From Microbacterium sp. XT11 (GTDB taxonomy: Bacteria > Actinomycetota > Actinomycetes > Actinomycetales > Microbacteriaceae): a stretch of 64,000 bases of DNA. Location of the stretch: NCBI RefSeq assembly GCF_001513675.1, contig NZ_CP013859.1, forward strand, positions 2,171,081-2,235,080, written 5' to 3'. Under the pieces are notes generated by a model that saw only the letters and a program-made list of their open reading frames with translations, searched no databases and had not been told where the DNA came from. A program made the position numbers and the translations under genes. This document shows, piece after piece, positions 16,712 through 26,167 of the stretch (position 1 is its first letter; the number at the start of each line of letters is the position of its first letter).

Positions 16712-18300
16712 CAACGGGGAGAGTAAATGAGCAAGCAAAAGTTTCCACCGTTGCGGTTACTTGATTTCGGGATGCTCGACGCAGGCGAGGAAGCGCGCGA
16801 GCGCCCCGGGATGCTGGTTGCAGGCTATTACGACTTTCGATCGGCCGCCTATCGAGTTGCCCAGGGAGAAGCGTGGGCGATCGTTGGATCGAAAGGTGCT
16901 GGCAAGACTGCAACAATATCTCATCTCGGATTGCTTTGGGATGACCAACCTGAAAGGTTCTTGCTGGAATGGGACCTGGGGAGCTTTCCAGTCGCCGACG
17001 TGACGCAGCTACAGATCGGAGGATCCTCCGGGCCAACGAACACGAGAGCCGCTTGGGAGTTTCTTATTCTCCTGAGAGTTTTCGCCTCGTTGATGAAGGA
17101 TCAGGGCGCGCATCATCCGTCTTCGATAGTCGGACTTTACAAGTCTCTGGTGGCGGGTGGATTGATCGATGGACCTGACCTCCGTACCAAATTCATTGAC
17201 TGGTCGCGATCCACTTTAAAGATTAGCATCATGGGAAGCGGTATCGATTCGGCACTCAATCAGAACTCAGTAACTGCGGTTCAATTGAATCAAATTCTTC
17301 GCAGTGCATTGATGCAGATGCGCTCAAACTCGCAGCACGTGCTTGCTATCGATGGGCTTGACTCGTTCTTTGCGCAAACTGAATCTCAACTTGAATCTTT
17401 GGGAGCGCTTCTCGATGCGGCGTACGATCTAAACGGCTTCTTCCGAGAATCCGATGTCCGTGTCTCAGTGGTCTTGGCGATCCGGCACGACATGTATGTT
17501 CAAGTGCCTAGCACTGATTCCGCAAAGCTTAGTGATCGAGCCATCGAACTCGACTGGAGTCGCAACGGCTTGGGGGATGGAGAAGAGCTATGGGAACTTC
17601 TCAACACAAAGACAAAAGCCAGTATTCCAAGTAGCTTTATTGGGTTGCAACTTGGGGATATTCGTAAGGCGTATCTGTCAACTCCGATTGGGATAGGGCC
17701 ATACTCTTACCTGCCATCCTATTTGATGTCACATACGAGATACCTCCCACGCGATCTGATTGCGCTCATGAACGCGATCAAAGATCTTCATCCCGGTAGT
17801 GGTCAGGTGAGTGAAGCAACGGCACGCCAGGCGGTGCGCAACTACTCAGAGAACTACTTTGTTCGCGAGATGGCGAACGGTCTTAGTCGGGTCTTGCCTG
17901 GGGCGAGTGCAACGAAAGTCAGTGCTTTCATTGATGCGCTAAGCGCGCTCCCATCCAAGGAATTCAGTATTGAACTTCTGGAACAAGAGATCGATGGATT
18001 GATTTCAAGGTCCGATCTTAGGGTGCTGTTGAAGCAGCTATTTCTTATCGGCGGATTGGGCACGCGTCCCCGCAATGGACGTTCTACCCATACGAATTTT
18101 TATTATCGACGAGCGGCTGGGGGAGGGTTTTCCTTTCATGCCGACTACGTCTTACATAACTCGTTGGTCGTTGCGTGGAATATCCCCTGGGAGAGCCCGG
18201 TTAAAGTGGCTTCTCCTTCGGTCCGTCGGAGGAGAAGGTCGCGGCGCAAAACGCAGGCCTCAAAAGATGGTCGTAGTGAATAGGAAGTGGCACTATTTGT
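16618..18300 (+). mobile_element. Low-GC single-gene insertion
   Basis: Base composition drops sharply near 16620 and recovers near 18300. For example 17221-17280 has 29 G+C in 60, against 42 in 60 at 15001-15060. The segment carries one complete gene plus the tail of the thiamine-binding gene. No integrase, transposase or clear terminal repeat is present, so the mechanism of entry is unknown. Boundaries are approximate and judged by eye. Confidence 0.6.
16727..18283 (+). CDS. P-loop ATPase, Sll1717-like
   Basis: Orphan ATPase of 518 residues. Visible: Walker A GSKGAGKT (residues 54-61), Walker B HVLAIDGLD (Asp209, Asp212), an arginine-bearing sensor strand VVLAIRHDMY, then TRYLPRDLIALMN and a winged-helix-like C-terminus (LLKQLFLIGGLG), and a highly basic tail of clustered arginines. 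The layout matches the Sll1717-type P-loop ATPases, relatives of the AAA+/STAND and KAP NTPases, which I recall occurring in variable genome regions. GGGGAG four bases before the ATG is a good ribosome site. Codons are unlike the neighbours, including a TTA at codon 11. A role in defence is inference; no effector domain is seen. Confidence 0.72.
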   Translation: MSKQKFPPLRLLDFGMLDAGEEARERPGMLVAGYYDFRSAAYRVAQGEAWAIVGSKGAGKTATISHLGLLWDDQPERFLLEWDLGSFPVADVTQLQIGGSSGPTNTRAAWEFLILLRVFASLMKDQGAHHPSSIVGLYKSLVAGGLIDGPDLRTKFIDWSRSTLKISIMGSGIDSALNQNSVTAVQLNQILRSALMQMRSNSQHVLAIDGLDSFFAQTESQLESLGALLDAAYDLNGFFRESDVRVSVVLAIRHDMYVQVPSTDSAKLSDRAIELDWSRNGLGDGEELWELLNTKTKASIPSSFIGLQLGDIRKAYLSTPIGIGPYSYLPSYLMSHTRYLPRDLIALMNAIKDLHPGSGQVSEATARQAVRNYSENYFVREMANGLSRVLPGASATKVSAFIDALSALPSKEFSIELLEQEIDGLISRSDLRVLLKQLFLIGGLGTRPRNGRSTHTNFYYRRAAGGGFSFHADYVLHNSLVVAWNIPWESPVKVASPSVRRRRRSRRKTQASKDGRSE

Positions 18301-18342
18301 CGTTCGCCTCGTTGTCATGACGATCGAGGGCCGTGCTCCCGG

Positions 18343-18348
18343 TAGTCT
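18343..18348 (+). promoter_or_regulatory. -10 box for leaderless MFS gene
   Basis: TAGTCT, six bases, then GTG at 18355; this marks the return to native sequence after the insertion. Confidence 0.45.
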
Positions 18349-18354
18349 TGACGG

Positions 18355-19575
18355 GTGAATCCCTCGACATCGACGAGGGGTGCGGCGAAGAGGGCGCTCC
18401 TCTCCCTCGCCATCGGCAGCTTCGGCATCGGCATGACCGAGTTCGTCGTGATGGGGCTCCTGCCCGACATCGCGCGCGACCTGTTGCCGACGATGTGGGC
18501 GACGCGCCAGGAGGACGCGCTGAGCCAGTCCGGCTGGCTGATCTCGCTCTACGCACTCGGCGTCGTCGTCGGGGCGCCGACCATCGCCGGGTTCGTGGCG
18601 CGATTCCCGCGCCACAAGGTGATGATCGGCCTCGCGCTCGCACTCACCGTGTTCAACGCCCTCACCGTCGTGCTCCCCACGTTCGAGCTCGTCGGCGCGT
18701 CACGGTTCCTCGCGGGCCTGCCGCACGGTGCGTACTTCGGCATCGGCGCGTTGGTCGCCGCCGATGTGATGGGGCCGGGCAACCGCGCCAAGGGCGTGGC
18801 ATTCATCCTCACCGGCCTCACGGTCGCGAACGTCGTGGGCGTGCCGCTCGGCACGTTCCTCGGGCAGCAGTGGGGGTGGCGCGTCGCGTTCGGCGTCGTC
18901 GCGTTCGTCTTCGCGGTTGCGACGGCCAGCGTGGCCGCCTTCGTCCCTCCGCACGCGGGTGATCCGGGGCGCACCATGCGCGCGGAGCTGCGTGTCTTCC
19001 GCATCCCGCAGGTCTGGTTCGCGCTGGGCATCGGCGCGATCGGCTTCGGCGGGTTCTTCGCCGTGTACAGCTACATCGCCCCTCTCGTGACCGAGGTCGC
19101 GGGTTCACCGGAATGGGTCGTCCCGATCGTGCTGGTGCTCATGGGGCTCGGCATGACGGTGGGGAACCTGGTCGGGGGGCACTTGGCCGACATCGACCTC
19201 CGGCGAACGCTGCTGTACGGTCTCACCGCCATGGCCGCGGTCTTCGCGCTCCTGGCGCTGCTCTCCTTCTGGGTCGTCACGCTCGCGCTTCTGGTGTTCG
19301 TCGTCGGTTTCGTGTCCTCGGTGCTCAGCCCCACCATCCAGACGCGCCTCATGGACGTCGCCGAGGACAACCAGTCGATCGCCGCAGCCCTCAACCACTC
19401 CGCGCTCAACATCGGGAACAGCCTCGGAGCCTTCCTCGGCGGTGTCGTCATCGCGATCGGCTGGGGCTTCACGGCGCCGTCGTGGACAGGGGCGGCGCTC
19501 GCCGTGGCAGGACTCGTCATCGCACTCCTGTCGTACCGCAGGGAGGCGCGGCGGCCCGCGGCTCTGCGGTCGTAG
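18355..19575 (+). CDS. MFS transporter, DHA1/AraJ-like exporter
   Basis: Twelve-helix major facilitator protein of 406 residues, resembling the AraJ/Cmx-type drug and sugar efflux group. N-terminal SFGIGMTEFVVMGLLPDIA is the characteristic first helix of this group; the loop-2 motif is FVARFPRHKVM, and antiporter motif C is GLTVANVVGVPLGTFLG. Substrate unknown. GTG start selected from the -10/leaderless spacing. Its TAG stop forms part of the promoter of the next gene. Confidence 0.88.
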   Translation: MNPSTSTRGAAKRALLSLAIGSFGIGMTEFVVMGLLPDIARDLLPTMWATRQEDALSQSGWLISLYALGVVVGAPTIAGFVARFPRHKVMIGLALALTVFNALTVVLPTFELVGASRFLAGLPHGAYFGIGALVAADVMGPGNRAKGVAFILTGLTVANVVGVPLGTFLGQQWGWRVAFGVVAFVFAVATASVAAFVPPHAGDPGRTMRAELRVFRIPQVWFALGIGAIGFGGFFAVYSYIAPLVTEVAGSPEWVVPIVLVLMGLGMTVGNLVGGHLADIDLRRTLLYGLTAMAAVFALLALLSFWVVTLALLVFVVGFVSSVLSPTIQTRLMDVAEDNQSIAAALNHSALNIGNSLGAFLGGVVIAIGWGFTAPSWTGAALAVAGLVIALLSYRREARRPAALRS

Positions 19576-19578
19576 AGT
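19573..19578 (+). promoter_or_regulatory. -10 box for leaderless NUDIX gene
   Basis: TAGAGT, six bases (GAGGGC), then ATG at 19585. The TAG is the stop codon of the MFS gene. Confidence 0.45.
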
Positions 19579-19584
19579 GAGGGC

Positions 19585-20268
19585 ATGAGCGTCGTCGGCG
19601 ATCTTCCCGTAGCCGGTACGGTCGTGATCCTGCGACCGGGCGACGCAGGCATCGAGGCGCTGCTCCTGCGCCGGCCGGAGCGCGGATCCTTCGCGAACGC
19701 CTGGGTGTTCCCCGGTGGCAAGGTCGAGGAGAGTGATCGGGTGCCGGGCGCTGCCGAGATCGACGACGCCCGCCGGGCCGGTATCCGGGAGACCAGGGAG
19801 GAGGTGGGCCTCGACGTCGACGACCTCGTCCCGCTGTCGCTGTGGGAGCCTCCGGAGGAGGCGCCGACGCGCATCCGCACGTGGTTCTTCCTCGCGACCG
19901 CCCCCGCGCAGGAGCTCGTACCGGCCCCGGATGAGGTGGTCGAAGCGCGATGGATCGCGCCCGCCGCTGCTCTCGACCTGCACGCCGCGGGGGAGTGGAC
20001 CCTGTTCCCTCCGACCTGGATGACCCTGCACCGACTGCGCGGTCACACCGGCGTCGGCGCTGCGCTTGCGGCCGCGGGGGCACCTCCGGTGTACCGGACG
20101 CGCATCGTCGACAGTCCCGCGGGTCGCTCCTTCCACTGGGAGGACGAGAGCCTGGACACGGCACGTCTGCCGTGGCGCGTGCGACGACGGCACCCGGGCC
20201 CGCGAGAGCGGGAGGACCGGGGAGAGGAGACGCCTACTTCGTCCGGTCCCTTCCCGGTTGCCGGGTGA
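19585..20268 (+). CDS. NUDIX hydrolase
   Basis: Hydrolase of nucleoside-diphosphate-linked compounds, 227 residues. The catalytic helix RETREEVGL and the preceding [10 protein letters not shown] are clear, but about ten extra residues separate the Gly-rich start from the REXXEE helix, as in the NUDT19/RNA-pyrophosphohydrolase-like long-box subgroup. The C-terminal 60 residues are charged and probably disordered. Its 3' end overlaps the convergent permease gene by 35 bases, so both C-termini are encoded by the same DNA. Substrate cannot be assigned. Confidence 0.85.
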   Translation: MSVVGDLPVAGTVVILRPGDAGIEALLLRRPERGSFANAWVFPGGKVEESDRVPGAAEIDDARRAGIRETREEVGLDVDDLVPLSLWEPPEEAPTRIRTWFFLATAPAQELVPAPDEVVEARWIAPAAALDLHAAGEWTLFPPTWMTLHRLRGHTGVGAALAAAGAPPVYRTRIVDSPAGRSFHWEDESLDTARLPWRVRRRHPGPREREDRGEETPTSSGPFPVAG

Positions 20269-21712
20269 TGACGGGGATCGGCGCGGTCTCGTCGACGAGG
20301 TCGGCACGGTCCTTCCCCGCACCGCTCACCATGAAACGGTAGGCGAACAGCAAGGCTGCGAGCCAGACGGCGCCGACGATGATCGCGACCCGCGTGTCCT
20401 CGAACCAGCTGAGCAGCGCGAGGACGAAGACGAGGAACCCGAGTGTCGCCCATGACGCGACAGGCCAGAGCGGCACGGGGAACTCGGAGGGAAGGAGACC
20501 ATCGCGCCGGATCGCGCGCTTCATCGAGAGGTGGGAGAGGACGATCATGAGCCACACCCACACGGTGGCGAAGGTCGCGATCGATGCGATGATCACGAAG
20601 ACGTCCTCCGGGATCACGGCGTTGAGCACGACGCCGATGACGAGAGCCATGCTCATCACCAGTACGGTCATCCACGGCACTCCCGATCGCGAGACGCGCA
20701 GGAACACAGCGGGCGCCTGCTTCTGCTGGGCGAGCCCGTAGATCATGCGTCCTGCCCCGAAGATGTCGGAGTTGATCGCGGAGAGCGCGGCGGCGATGAC
20801 GACCGCGTTGAGGATGTGAGGCGCGGCCGGGATGCCGAGACCGTCGAAGATCGAGACGAACGGGCTGCCGCTCGTGCCGATGGTGTTCCACGGCTGCACC
20901 ATCATGATGACCGCCAGAGCACCGAGGTAGAAGAGCAGCACCCGCACGGGGACGCTGTTGATCGCGCGGGGGATGACCTTCTTCGGGTCCTGGGCTTCGC
21001 CCGCCGTGATGCCGATGATTTCGATGCCGCCGAAGGCGAACACGACGATCGCGAACGACGCGATGAACCCCTCCAGCCCGTGGGGGAAGAAGCCGCCCGT
21101 TGCGGCGTCGAACAGCGCGCCGACGCCCGACGCGCCGGGGGAGGAGTGCGCGAAGCCGAAGACGAGGATCGCGATCCCGCCCAGGATCATCGCGATCACG
21201 GCTGCGACCTTGATGAGGGCCAGCCAGAACTCCAGCTCCCCGAACACCTTTACCCCCAGCAGGTTGATCGCGCCGATGAAGAGGATGACGGCGGCGACCC
21301 AGACCCATCGGTCGACGTCGGGGAACCAGAACCCCATGTAGACCCCGAACGCCGTCACGTCCGCCAGGGCGACGATGATCATCTCGAAGGCGTATGTCCA
21401 CCCGGTCACGAATCCCCAGCGGGGTCCGAGGTAGCGATTGGCGAATTGACCGAACGATCCCAAGACGGGGTGTCGGACGGTCATCTCTCCCAGCGCGCGC
21501 ATGACGAGGAAGACCGCGGCTCCTGCGATCAGGTAGGCGAGGAGAACGCTCGGGCCGGCCTTCTGTATCGCGGCGGCGGAACCATAGAAGAGCCCGGTGC
21601 CGATCGCCGATCCGAGCGCCATGAACCGGATGTGCCGCGTCGTCAGTCCTCTGTGCAGCGCGGTGCTCTGAGCCTGGTCGGAGGATGCGGGGAAGGGGTC
21701 GGTCTGTGTCAT
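20234..21712 (-). CDS. Amino acid permease (APC superfamily, AAT type)
   Basis: Proton-coupled amino acid importer with twelve predicted helices, 492 residues. The N-terminal signature [20 protein letters not shown] is typical of the AAT family, which includes GABA, proline and D-serine/glycine transporters; specificity is not readable here. ATG giving MTQTDPF has GGAG eight bases upstream. A longer version from 21787 would add 25 charged residues and is less likely. A perfect inverted repeat about 120 bases upstream may be its operator. Confidence 0.9.
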   Translation of the reverse strand: MTQTDPFPASSDQAQSTALHRGLTTRHIRFMALGSAIGTGLFYGSAAAIQKAGPSVLLAYLIAGAAVFLVMRALGEMTVRHPVLGSFGQFANRYLGPRWGFVTGWTYAFEMIIVALADVTAFGVYMGFWFPDVDRWVWVAAVILFIGAINLLGVKVFGELEFWLALIKVAAVIAMILGGIAILVFGFAHSSPGASGVGALFDAATGGFFPHGLEGFIASFAIVVFAFGGIEIIGITAGEAQDPKKVIPRAINSVPVRVLLFYLGALAVIMMVQPWNTIGTSGSPFVSIFDGLGIPAAPHILNAVVIAAALSAINSDIFGAGRMIYGLAQQKQAPAVFLRVSRSGVPWMTVLVMSMALVIGVVLNAVIPEDVFVIIASIATFATVWVWLMIVLSHLSMKRAIRRDGLLPSEFPVPLWPVASWATLGFLVFVLALLSWFEDTRVAIIVGAVWLAALLFAYRFMVSGAGKDRADLVDETAPIPVITRQPGRDRTK

Positions 21713-21828
21713 GTGTGCGTCTCCATCGTCGCTGAGCGGAGACGGCCGCGCGCTCTGCCGCTGGACGACCGTCTCCCTCCATTGCACTGCCGCGCCCCTC
21801 GGCCTCTCAGCCGCACGGCGGAGATCGC

Positions 21829-21844
21829 GTCTGGGATACCAGAC
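21829..21844. promoter_or_regulatory. Candidate GntR-type operator upstream of the permease
   Basis: GTCTGG and CCAGAC form a perfect 6-bp inverted repeat separated by four bases. The TGG-N4-CCA geometry resembles operators of FadR-type GntR regulators. A weak -10-like sequence overlaps it on the minus strand. Confidence 0.3.
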
Positions 21845-21884
21845 TTGCAGAGCACGACAGACCGATTGCGCGATCCCGGCTTCC

Positions 21885-23093
21885 TCAGCTCGCGAGCAGC
21901 CGCTGCAGGTGCGCGCCGACGGCCTCGGTCTCGATGAGGAAGCCGTCGTGCCCGAAGTCGCTCGTCAGCACCACGGCCTCGTTGCCGTCGAGGGTGTGCG
22001 GGATGCTTCGCGCTATGCGGTGCTGACCGTCGACCGGGAAGAGCCGGTCGCTGTCGATGCCCAGCACGAGCGTTCGCGCCGTCACCCCGTGCAGAGCCTC
22101 CTCGACGCCGCCCCTGTCGCGGCCGACGTCGTGGGAGTTCATGGCCTCGACGAGCGTGATGTAGCTGTTGGCATCGAAGCGGCGCGTGAACTTGTTGCCG
22201 TGGAAGTCGAGGTACGACTCGACCGCGAAGCGACCGCCGTGGCCGAGCGGCGACACATCCGACTGCCACGACCGCTGGAACCGCTGGTTCAGCTCGATCG
22301 GGCTGCGGTAGTTGAGAAGGGCCATCCGGCGCGCCAGCGCCAGCCCACGGTGCGGCCCGTCGCCGTCGGCGAGGTCGTAGTATTCGCCGCCCTGGAACCG
22401 CGGGTCCATGCGGATCGTCTCGAGCTGCACCGTGTTCAGCGCGATCTGGTCGGCCGTCGTGACGGGCGGTGACGAGAGCACGGCCAGGCGCTCCACGCGC
22501 TCGGGGTGGGTGATAGCCCATTCGAGGGCGTGCATGCCGCCCATGGAGCCGCCCACCACGGCGGCCCAGGCGTGGATGCCGAGAGCGTCGGCGAGCAGCA
22601 CCTGCGCGGCCACCTGATCGCGCACGGTGAGGTACGGGAACCTCGATGCCCATTCGTACCCGTCGGGTGCGATGCTCGCCGGCCCGGTCGACCCTTGGCA
22701 TCCGCCGAGCATGTTCGGCGCGATGACGAACCATCGATCGGTGTCGAGGGGCGCGCCCGGTCCGACGATGTCCTCCCACCACCCGGCCGTGGGATGTCCC
22801 GCACCGGCGTCGCCACGCACGTGACTGTCGCCCGTGAGGGCGTGCAGCACGAGGACGGCGTTGTCACGAGCGGCGTTCAGCTCCCCCCATGACTCGTACG
22901 CCAAGCGGATGCCGGGAAGCTCGGCGCCGCTTTCGGTGCGGAACGCTCCGAACGAGGCGAACCGCCTGCCTCCGACGGGATCGCCGTCGCGCCACGCTCC
23001 GGTCGCGGGCGGGCGCGCCCGGAGGAGTCGTACGTCGGCCTCGGTGACGGGTGCCGACGGCACCGTGTCCTCGGAGGTCGTCTGCCAGTCCAT
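21885..23093 (-). CDS. metX: Homoserine O-acetyltransferase
   Basis: First committed step of methionine biosynthesis: acetylates homoserine with acetyl-CoA. Alpha/beta hydrolase of 402 residues with the nucleophile Ser183 in GGSMGG, the conserved [12 protein letters not shown] loop and the C-terminal GHDGFLIE histidine motif. ATG giving MDWQTT follows a minus-strand GAGAAT by six bases, suggesting its own leaderless promoter. It lies behind metY, which uses its product, but a strong hairpin separates them, so they may be transcribed separately. Confidence 0.95.
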   Translation of the reverse strand: MDWQTTSEDTVPSAPVTEADVRLLRARPPATGAWRDGDPVGGRRFASFGAFRTESGAELPGIRLAYESWGELNAARDNAVLVLHALTGDSHVRGDAGAGHPTAGWWEDIVGPGAPLDTDRWFVIAPNMLGGCQGSTGPASIAPDGYEWASRFPYLTVRDQVAAQVLLADALGIHAWAAVVGGSMGGMHALEWAITHPERVERLAVLSSPPVTTADQIALNTVQLETIRMDPRFQGGEYYDLADGDGPHRGLALARRMALLNYRSPIELNQRFQRSWQSDVSPLGHGGRFAVESYLDFHGNKFTRRFDANSYITLVEAMNSHDVGRDRGGVEEALHGVTARTLVLGIDSDRLFPVDGQHRIARSIPHTLDGNEAVVLTSDFGHDGFLIETEAVGAHLQRLLAS

Positions 23094-23099
23094 GCCTCC

Positions 23100-23105
23100 A
23101 TTCTC
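23100..23105 (-). promoter_or_regulatory. -10 box for leaderless metX
   Basis: GAGAAT on the minus strand, then six bases (GGAGGC), then ATG. Confidence 0.4.
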
Positions 23106-23148
23106 GCGTGACCCGACGCACGGAGGCCGTACGTTACGTCGCACGCAG

Positions 23149-23182
23149 AAGCGCCCCGGACTCGTTCGGATCCGGGGCGCTT
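23149..23182 (-). terminator. Hairpin terminator after metY
   Basis: Perfect 11-bp inverted repeat (23149-23159 with 23172-23182) directly downstream of metY and upstream of metX. Likely ends or attenuates metY transcription. Confidence 0.65.
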
Positions 23183-23205
23183 GCAGCCAGGTGGGCTCTG
23201 CGCGG

Positions 23206-24528
23206 TCAGGCGCGCGCTGCCTCCGACACGCGGCGTGCCGCGGCGAGGGCCTGGTCGAGGTCGGCCTTGAGGTCCTCGATGTTCTCGATCCCGACCGACA
23301 GCCGCACGAGGCCTGGCGTGACGCCCGCCGTGAGCTGCTGCTCGGGCGTGAGCTGGGCGTGCGTGGTGGACGCCGGGTGGATGACGAGCGACCGGACGTC
23401 GCCGATATTCGCGAGGTGGCTGAACAGCGACAGGTTGTTCACGAACTCACGTCCGGCTTCCACACCGCCCTTGAGCTCGAACGAGAGTACGGCGCCCACG
23501 CCCTTGGGCGCGTAGGTGTTGGCGGTGGCGTACCACGGGGAGGAGGGCAGGCCCGAGTAGTTGACGCTCGCGACGTCGTCGCGGCTGTCGAGCCACTCGG
23601 CGATCTCCTGCGCGTTCTGCACGTGCCGTTCGATGCGCAGCGACAGCGTCTCGATGCCCTGGAGGAGGTTCCACGCGCTCTGCGGTGCGATGGCCGAGCC
23701 GAGGTCGCGGAGGAGCTGGACGCGCGCCTTGATGATGTACGCGAGCGGGTCGCCGACGGCGGCCGTGTAGCTGGCGCCGTGGTACGAGGGGTCCGGAACG
23801 GTCAGGCCCGGGAACTTCTCCACGTTCTTGGACCACTCGAACGAGCCGCCGTCGATCACAGCACCGCCGATCGTGGTGCCGTGGCCGCCGAGGAACTTCG
23901 TGACCGAGTGCACGACGATGTCGGCGCCGTGCTCGAACGGACGGATGAGGTACGGCGTCGCGATCGTGTTGTCGACGATGAGCGGGACGCCGTTCTCGTG
24001 CGCGATGTCCGCGACCGTGCGGATGTCGAGCACGTTGATCTGCGGGTTGCCGATGGTCTCGGCGAAGAAGAGCTTGGTGTTCGGGCGGACCGCGCGACGC
24101 CACTCCTCGGGGTCGTCCTGGTTCTCGACGAACGTCACCTCGATGCCGAGCTTGGCGAGCGTGTACTTGAAAAGGTTGTACGTGCCGCCGTAGATCGAGC
24201 TCGACGCGACGAAGTGGTCTCCGGCTTCGGCGATGTTGAGGATCGCGAAGGTCGACGCGGCCTGGCCGCTGGAGAGGACGAGCGCGCCGGTGCCGCCCTC
24301 GAGCGCGGCGAGCCGCTGCTCCAGGACATCCTGCGTGGGGTTCTGGATGCGGGTGTAGATGTTGCCGAACTCGGCCAGGGCGAAGAGGTTCGCTGCGTGA
24401 TCGGCGCTGTCGAACACGTAGGACGTGGTCTGATAGATCGGCGTGGCCCGAGCCTTGGTGACCGGGTCGGGAGCTGCGCCGGAGTGGATCTGCTTGGTCT
24501 CGAAACGCCAGGTCTCGGGTGCGGACAT
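23206..24528 (-). CDS. metY: O-acetylhomoserine sulfhydrylase
   Basis: PLP enzyme that makes homocysteine directly from O-acetylhomoserine and sulfide, the step after MetX; many homologues also use O-acetylserine. It is 440 residues with the PLP lysine Lys211 in [11 protein letters not shown], the SSGQAAS phosphate-binding segment and [16 protein letters not shown] typical of MetY rather than MetB. ATG chosen for the AGGGGGA ribosome site just upstream. The promoter contains a good -35 and a dyad. Confidence 0.95.
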   Translation of the reverse strand: MSAPETWRFETKQIHSGAAPDPVTKARATPIYQTTSYVFDSADHAANLFALAEFGNIYTRIQNPTQDVLEQRLAALEGGTGALVLSSGQAASTFAILNIAEAGDHFVASSSIYGGTYNLFKYTLAKLGIEVTFVENQDDPEEWRRAVRPNTKLFFAETIGNPQINVLDIRTVADIAHENGVPLIVDNTIATPYLIRPFEHGADIVVHSVTKFLGGHGTTIGGAVIDGGSFEWSKNVEKFPGLTVPDPSYHGASYTAAVGDPLAYIIKARVQLLRDLGSAIAPQSAWNLLQGIETLSLRIERHVQNAQEIAEWLDSRDDVASVNYSGLPSSPWYATANTYAPKGVGAVLSFELKGGVEAGREFVNNLSLFSHLANIGDVRSLVIHPASTTHAQLTPEQQLTAGVTPGLVRLSVGIENIEDLKADLDQALAAARRVSEAARA

Positions 24529-24576
24529 GTGTTCCCCCTGGAACTGTTGATGAGGTCGATGGCGGGTGCCGTTGAA

Positions 24577-24606
24577 GCGACAGTACGGAATACCGCTCGC
24601 TGTCAA
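24577..24606 (-). promoter_or_regulatory. metY promoter with overlapping dyad
   Basis: The minus strand carries a perfect -35 TTGACA and, after a 15-base spacer, TACTGT as -10. GACAG and CTGTC at the two ends form a 5-bp inverted repeat spanning the promoter, a plausible operator for a sulfur-metabolism repressor. The spacer is short, so the assignment is tentative. Confidence 0.4.
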
Positions 24607-24663
24607 CAACGACCGGGAAATGTGACGTAACACTGTTCGTCACGGCGCGTCACGCGGACGTCG

Positions 24664-24669
24664 TACGGT
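24664..24669 (+). promoter_or_regulatory. -10 box for leaderless SDR gene
   Basis: TACGGT, six bases (GGATGC), then ATG at 24676. Confidence 0.5.
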
Positions 24670-24675
24670 GGATGC

Positions 24676-25455
24676 ATGGTGAACAGACGTGCAGTTGTGA
24701 CGGGTGCCAGTTCGGGCATCGGAGAGGCGACGGTGCGCGCGCTGCGTGCGCGCGGCTGGGACGTGGTGGGCGTGGCTCGCCGCGAGGACCGGCTGCGCGC
24801 GCTCGCCGCGGAGACTGGCGCGGAGGTCATCCCCTGCGACCTGACGGATGACGACGCGGTGGCCGCGCTCGTGGAGCAGGCCGGTGCCGGGCCTGTGCAC
24901 GCCCTCGTGCACGTGGCGGGCGGCGCACGGGGCACAGAGCGCGTGGAGGACGGATCCCCGGAGGACTGGCGATGGATGTTCGAGGCGAACGTGATGTCGT
25001 CGCAGCGCCTCGTGGCGGGCTTCCTCCCGCACCTCCGCCGCGCCGCCGATGCGGACGGTCACGCCGACACCGTGTTCGTGACGTCCACCGCGGCACAGGT
25101 GGCGTATCCGGGAGGCGGCGGATACAACGCGGCGAAGGCGGCCGAATCGATGCTCGTGCGCGCGCTGCGCCTCGAGCTCAACGGTGAGCCGATCCGCGTG
25201 TCCGAGGTGGCGCCGGGGATGGTGCACACCGAGGAGTTCACGCTCAACAGGCTCAGGGGCGACGCCGTCGCCGCGGAGTCGGTGTATTCCGGCGTCGAGG
25301 CGCCGCTGCGCGCGGAGGACGTGGCGGACGTCATCGCGTACGCGCTCGACGCCCCCGCACACGTGAACCTCGACCTCATCACGATGCGGCCCGTGGCACA
25401 GTCGGCCAACCACCTGCTCGCGCGGGGTCCGCTGCGCGTGCGGTCGGACGACTGA
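24676..25455 (+). CDS. Short-chain dehydrogenase/reductase (YdfG-like)
   Basis: Classical SDR of 259 residues: NAD(P)-binding TGASSGIG near the N-terminus, catalytic Ser in VTSTAAQ, and YNAAK catalytic pair. The substitution of GG(A) in HVAGGARG for the usual NNAG is mild. The C-terminal half resembles the NADP-dependent 3-hydroxy-acid dehydrogenase (YdfG) group. Substrate not predictable. The stop overlaps the ung start by one base, so the two genes are cotranscribed. Confidence 0.88.
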   Translation: MVNRRAVVTGASSGIGEATVRALRARGWDVVGVARREDRLRALAAETGAEVIPCDLTDDDAVAALVEQAGAGPVHALVHVAGGARGTERVEDGSPEDWRWMFEANVMSSQRLVAGFLPHLRRAADADGHADTVFVTSTAAQVAYPGGGGYNAAKAAESMLVRALRLELNGEPIRVSEVAPGMVHTEEFTLNRLRGDAVAAESVYSGVEAPLRAEDVADVIAYALDAPAHVNLDLITMRPVAQSANHLLARGPLRVRSDD

Positions 25456-26165
25456 TGCCCGGCCGCACGCTCGCCGAGCTCGCCGAGGACGGGCAGATCG
25501 ACGCGGGGTGGGCAGAGGCGCTCGCCCCGGCACAGGGCACGATCACCGCGCTCGGCGAACGGCTGCGCGCCGAGCAGGCTGCGGGCCGCGGGTACCTCCC
25601 CGCCGGCCCGCACGTGCTCAGGGCCTTCCAGCGTCCTTTGGCCGACGTGCGCGTGCTCATCACGGGGCAGGACCCGTATCCGACCCCCGGTCACCCGATC
25701 GGTCTCTCCTTCGCGGTGGACCGACACGTGCGCCCTGTGCCGCGCAGCCTCGCGAACATCTATCGCGAGCGCGAGAGCGACCTCGGCATCCCTCCCGCTC
25801 CGCACGGTGACCTCACGGCCTGGAGCGACCAGGGCGTGCTCCTCCTCAACAGAGTCCTCACTGTGCAGCCGGGAGCGGCCGCGTCGCACCGGGGCTGGGG
25901 ATGGGAGGCCGTGACCGAGCTCGCCATCCGCGCACTCGTCGCGAGGAGGCAGCCACTCGTGGCCGTGCTCTGGGGGCGTGACGCGGCGAACCTCCAGCCG
26001 CTGCTCGGATCGACGCCCGTCATCGCGTCGGCGCATCCGTCGCCCCTGTCCGCCAGCCGTGGCTTCTTCGGGTCGCGGCCGTTCTCGCGAGTCAACGCGC
26101 TGCTCGAGCAGCAGGGCGCCGCTGCCGTCGACTGGCGCGTCGACGGAGAGCACGGCGGGGACTGA
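25455..26165 (+). CDS. ung: Uracil-DNA glycosylase
   Basis: Base-excision repair enzyme that removes uracil from DNA. Family 1 motifs are intact: GQDPYP with catalytic Asp73, and [14 protein letters not shown] with His194. 236 residues, normal length. ATG overlaps the SDR stop (TGATG). The acetyltransferase gene follows two bases after the stop, forming a three-gene transcription unit with no obvious shared function. Confidence 0.96.
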   Translation: MPGRTLAELAEDGQIDAGWAEALAPAQGTITALGERLRAEQAAGRGYLPAGPHVLRAFQRPLADVRVLITGQDPYPTPGHPIGLSFAVDRHVRPVPRSLANIYRERESDLGIPPAPHGDLTAWSDQGVLLLNRVLTVQPGAAASHRGWGWEAVTELAIRALVARRQPLVAVLWGRDAANLQPLLGSTPVIASAHPSPLSASRGFFGSRPFSRVNALLEQQGAAAVDWRVDGEHGGD

Positions 26166-26167
26166 CG

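Noticed and set aside
16628..18349. AAGACT at 16628-16633 and AGTCTT at 18344-18349 as inverted termini of the insertion
   Set aside because: Six bases is too short to be more than chance, the 3' copy lies in the native MFS promoter, and no target duplication is seen.
24529..24675. SAM- or SAH-type riboswitch before metY
   Set aside because: Read on the minus strand, the leader shows a promoter and a dyad but no multi-stem conserved core that I recognise.
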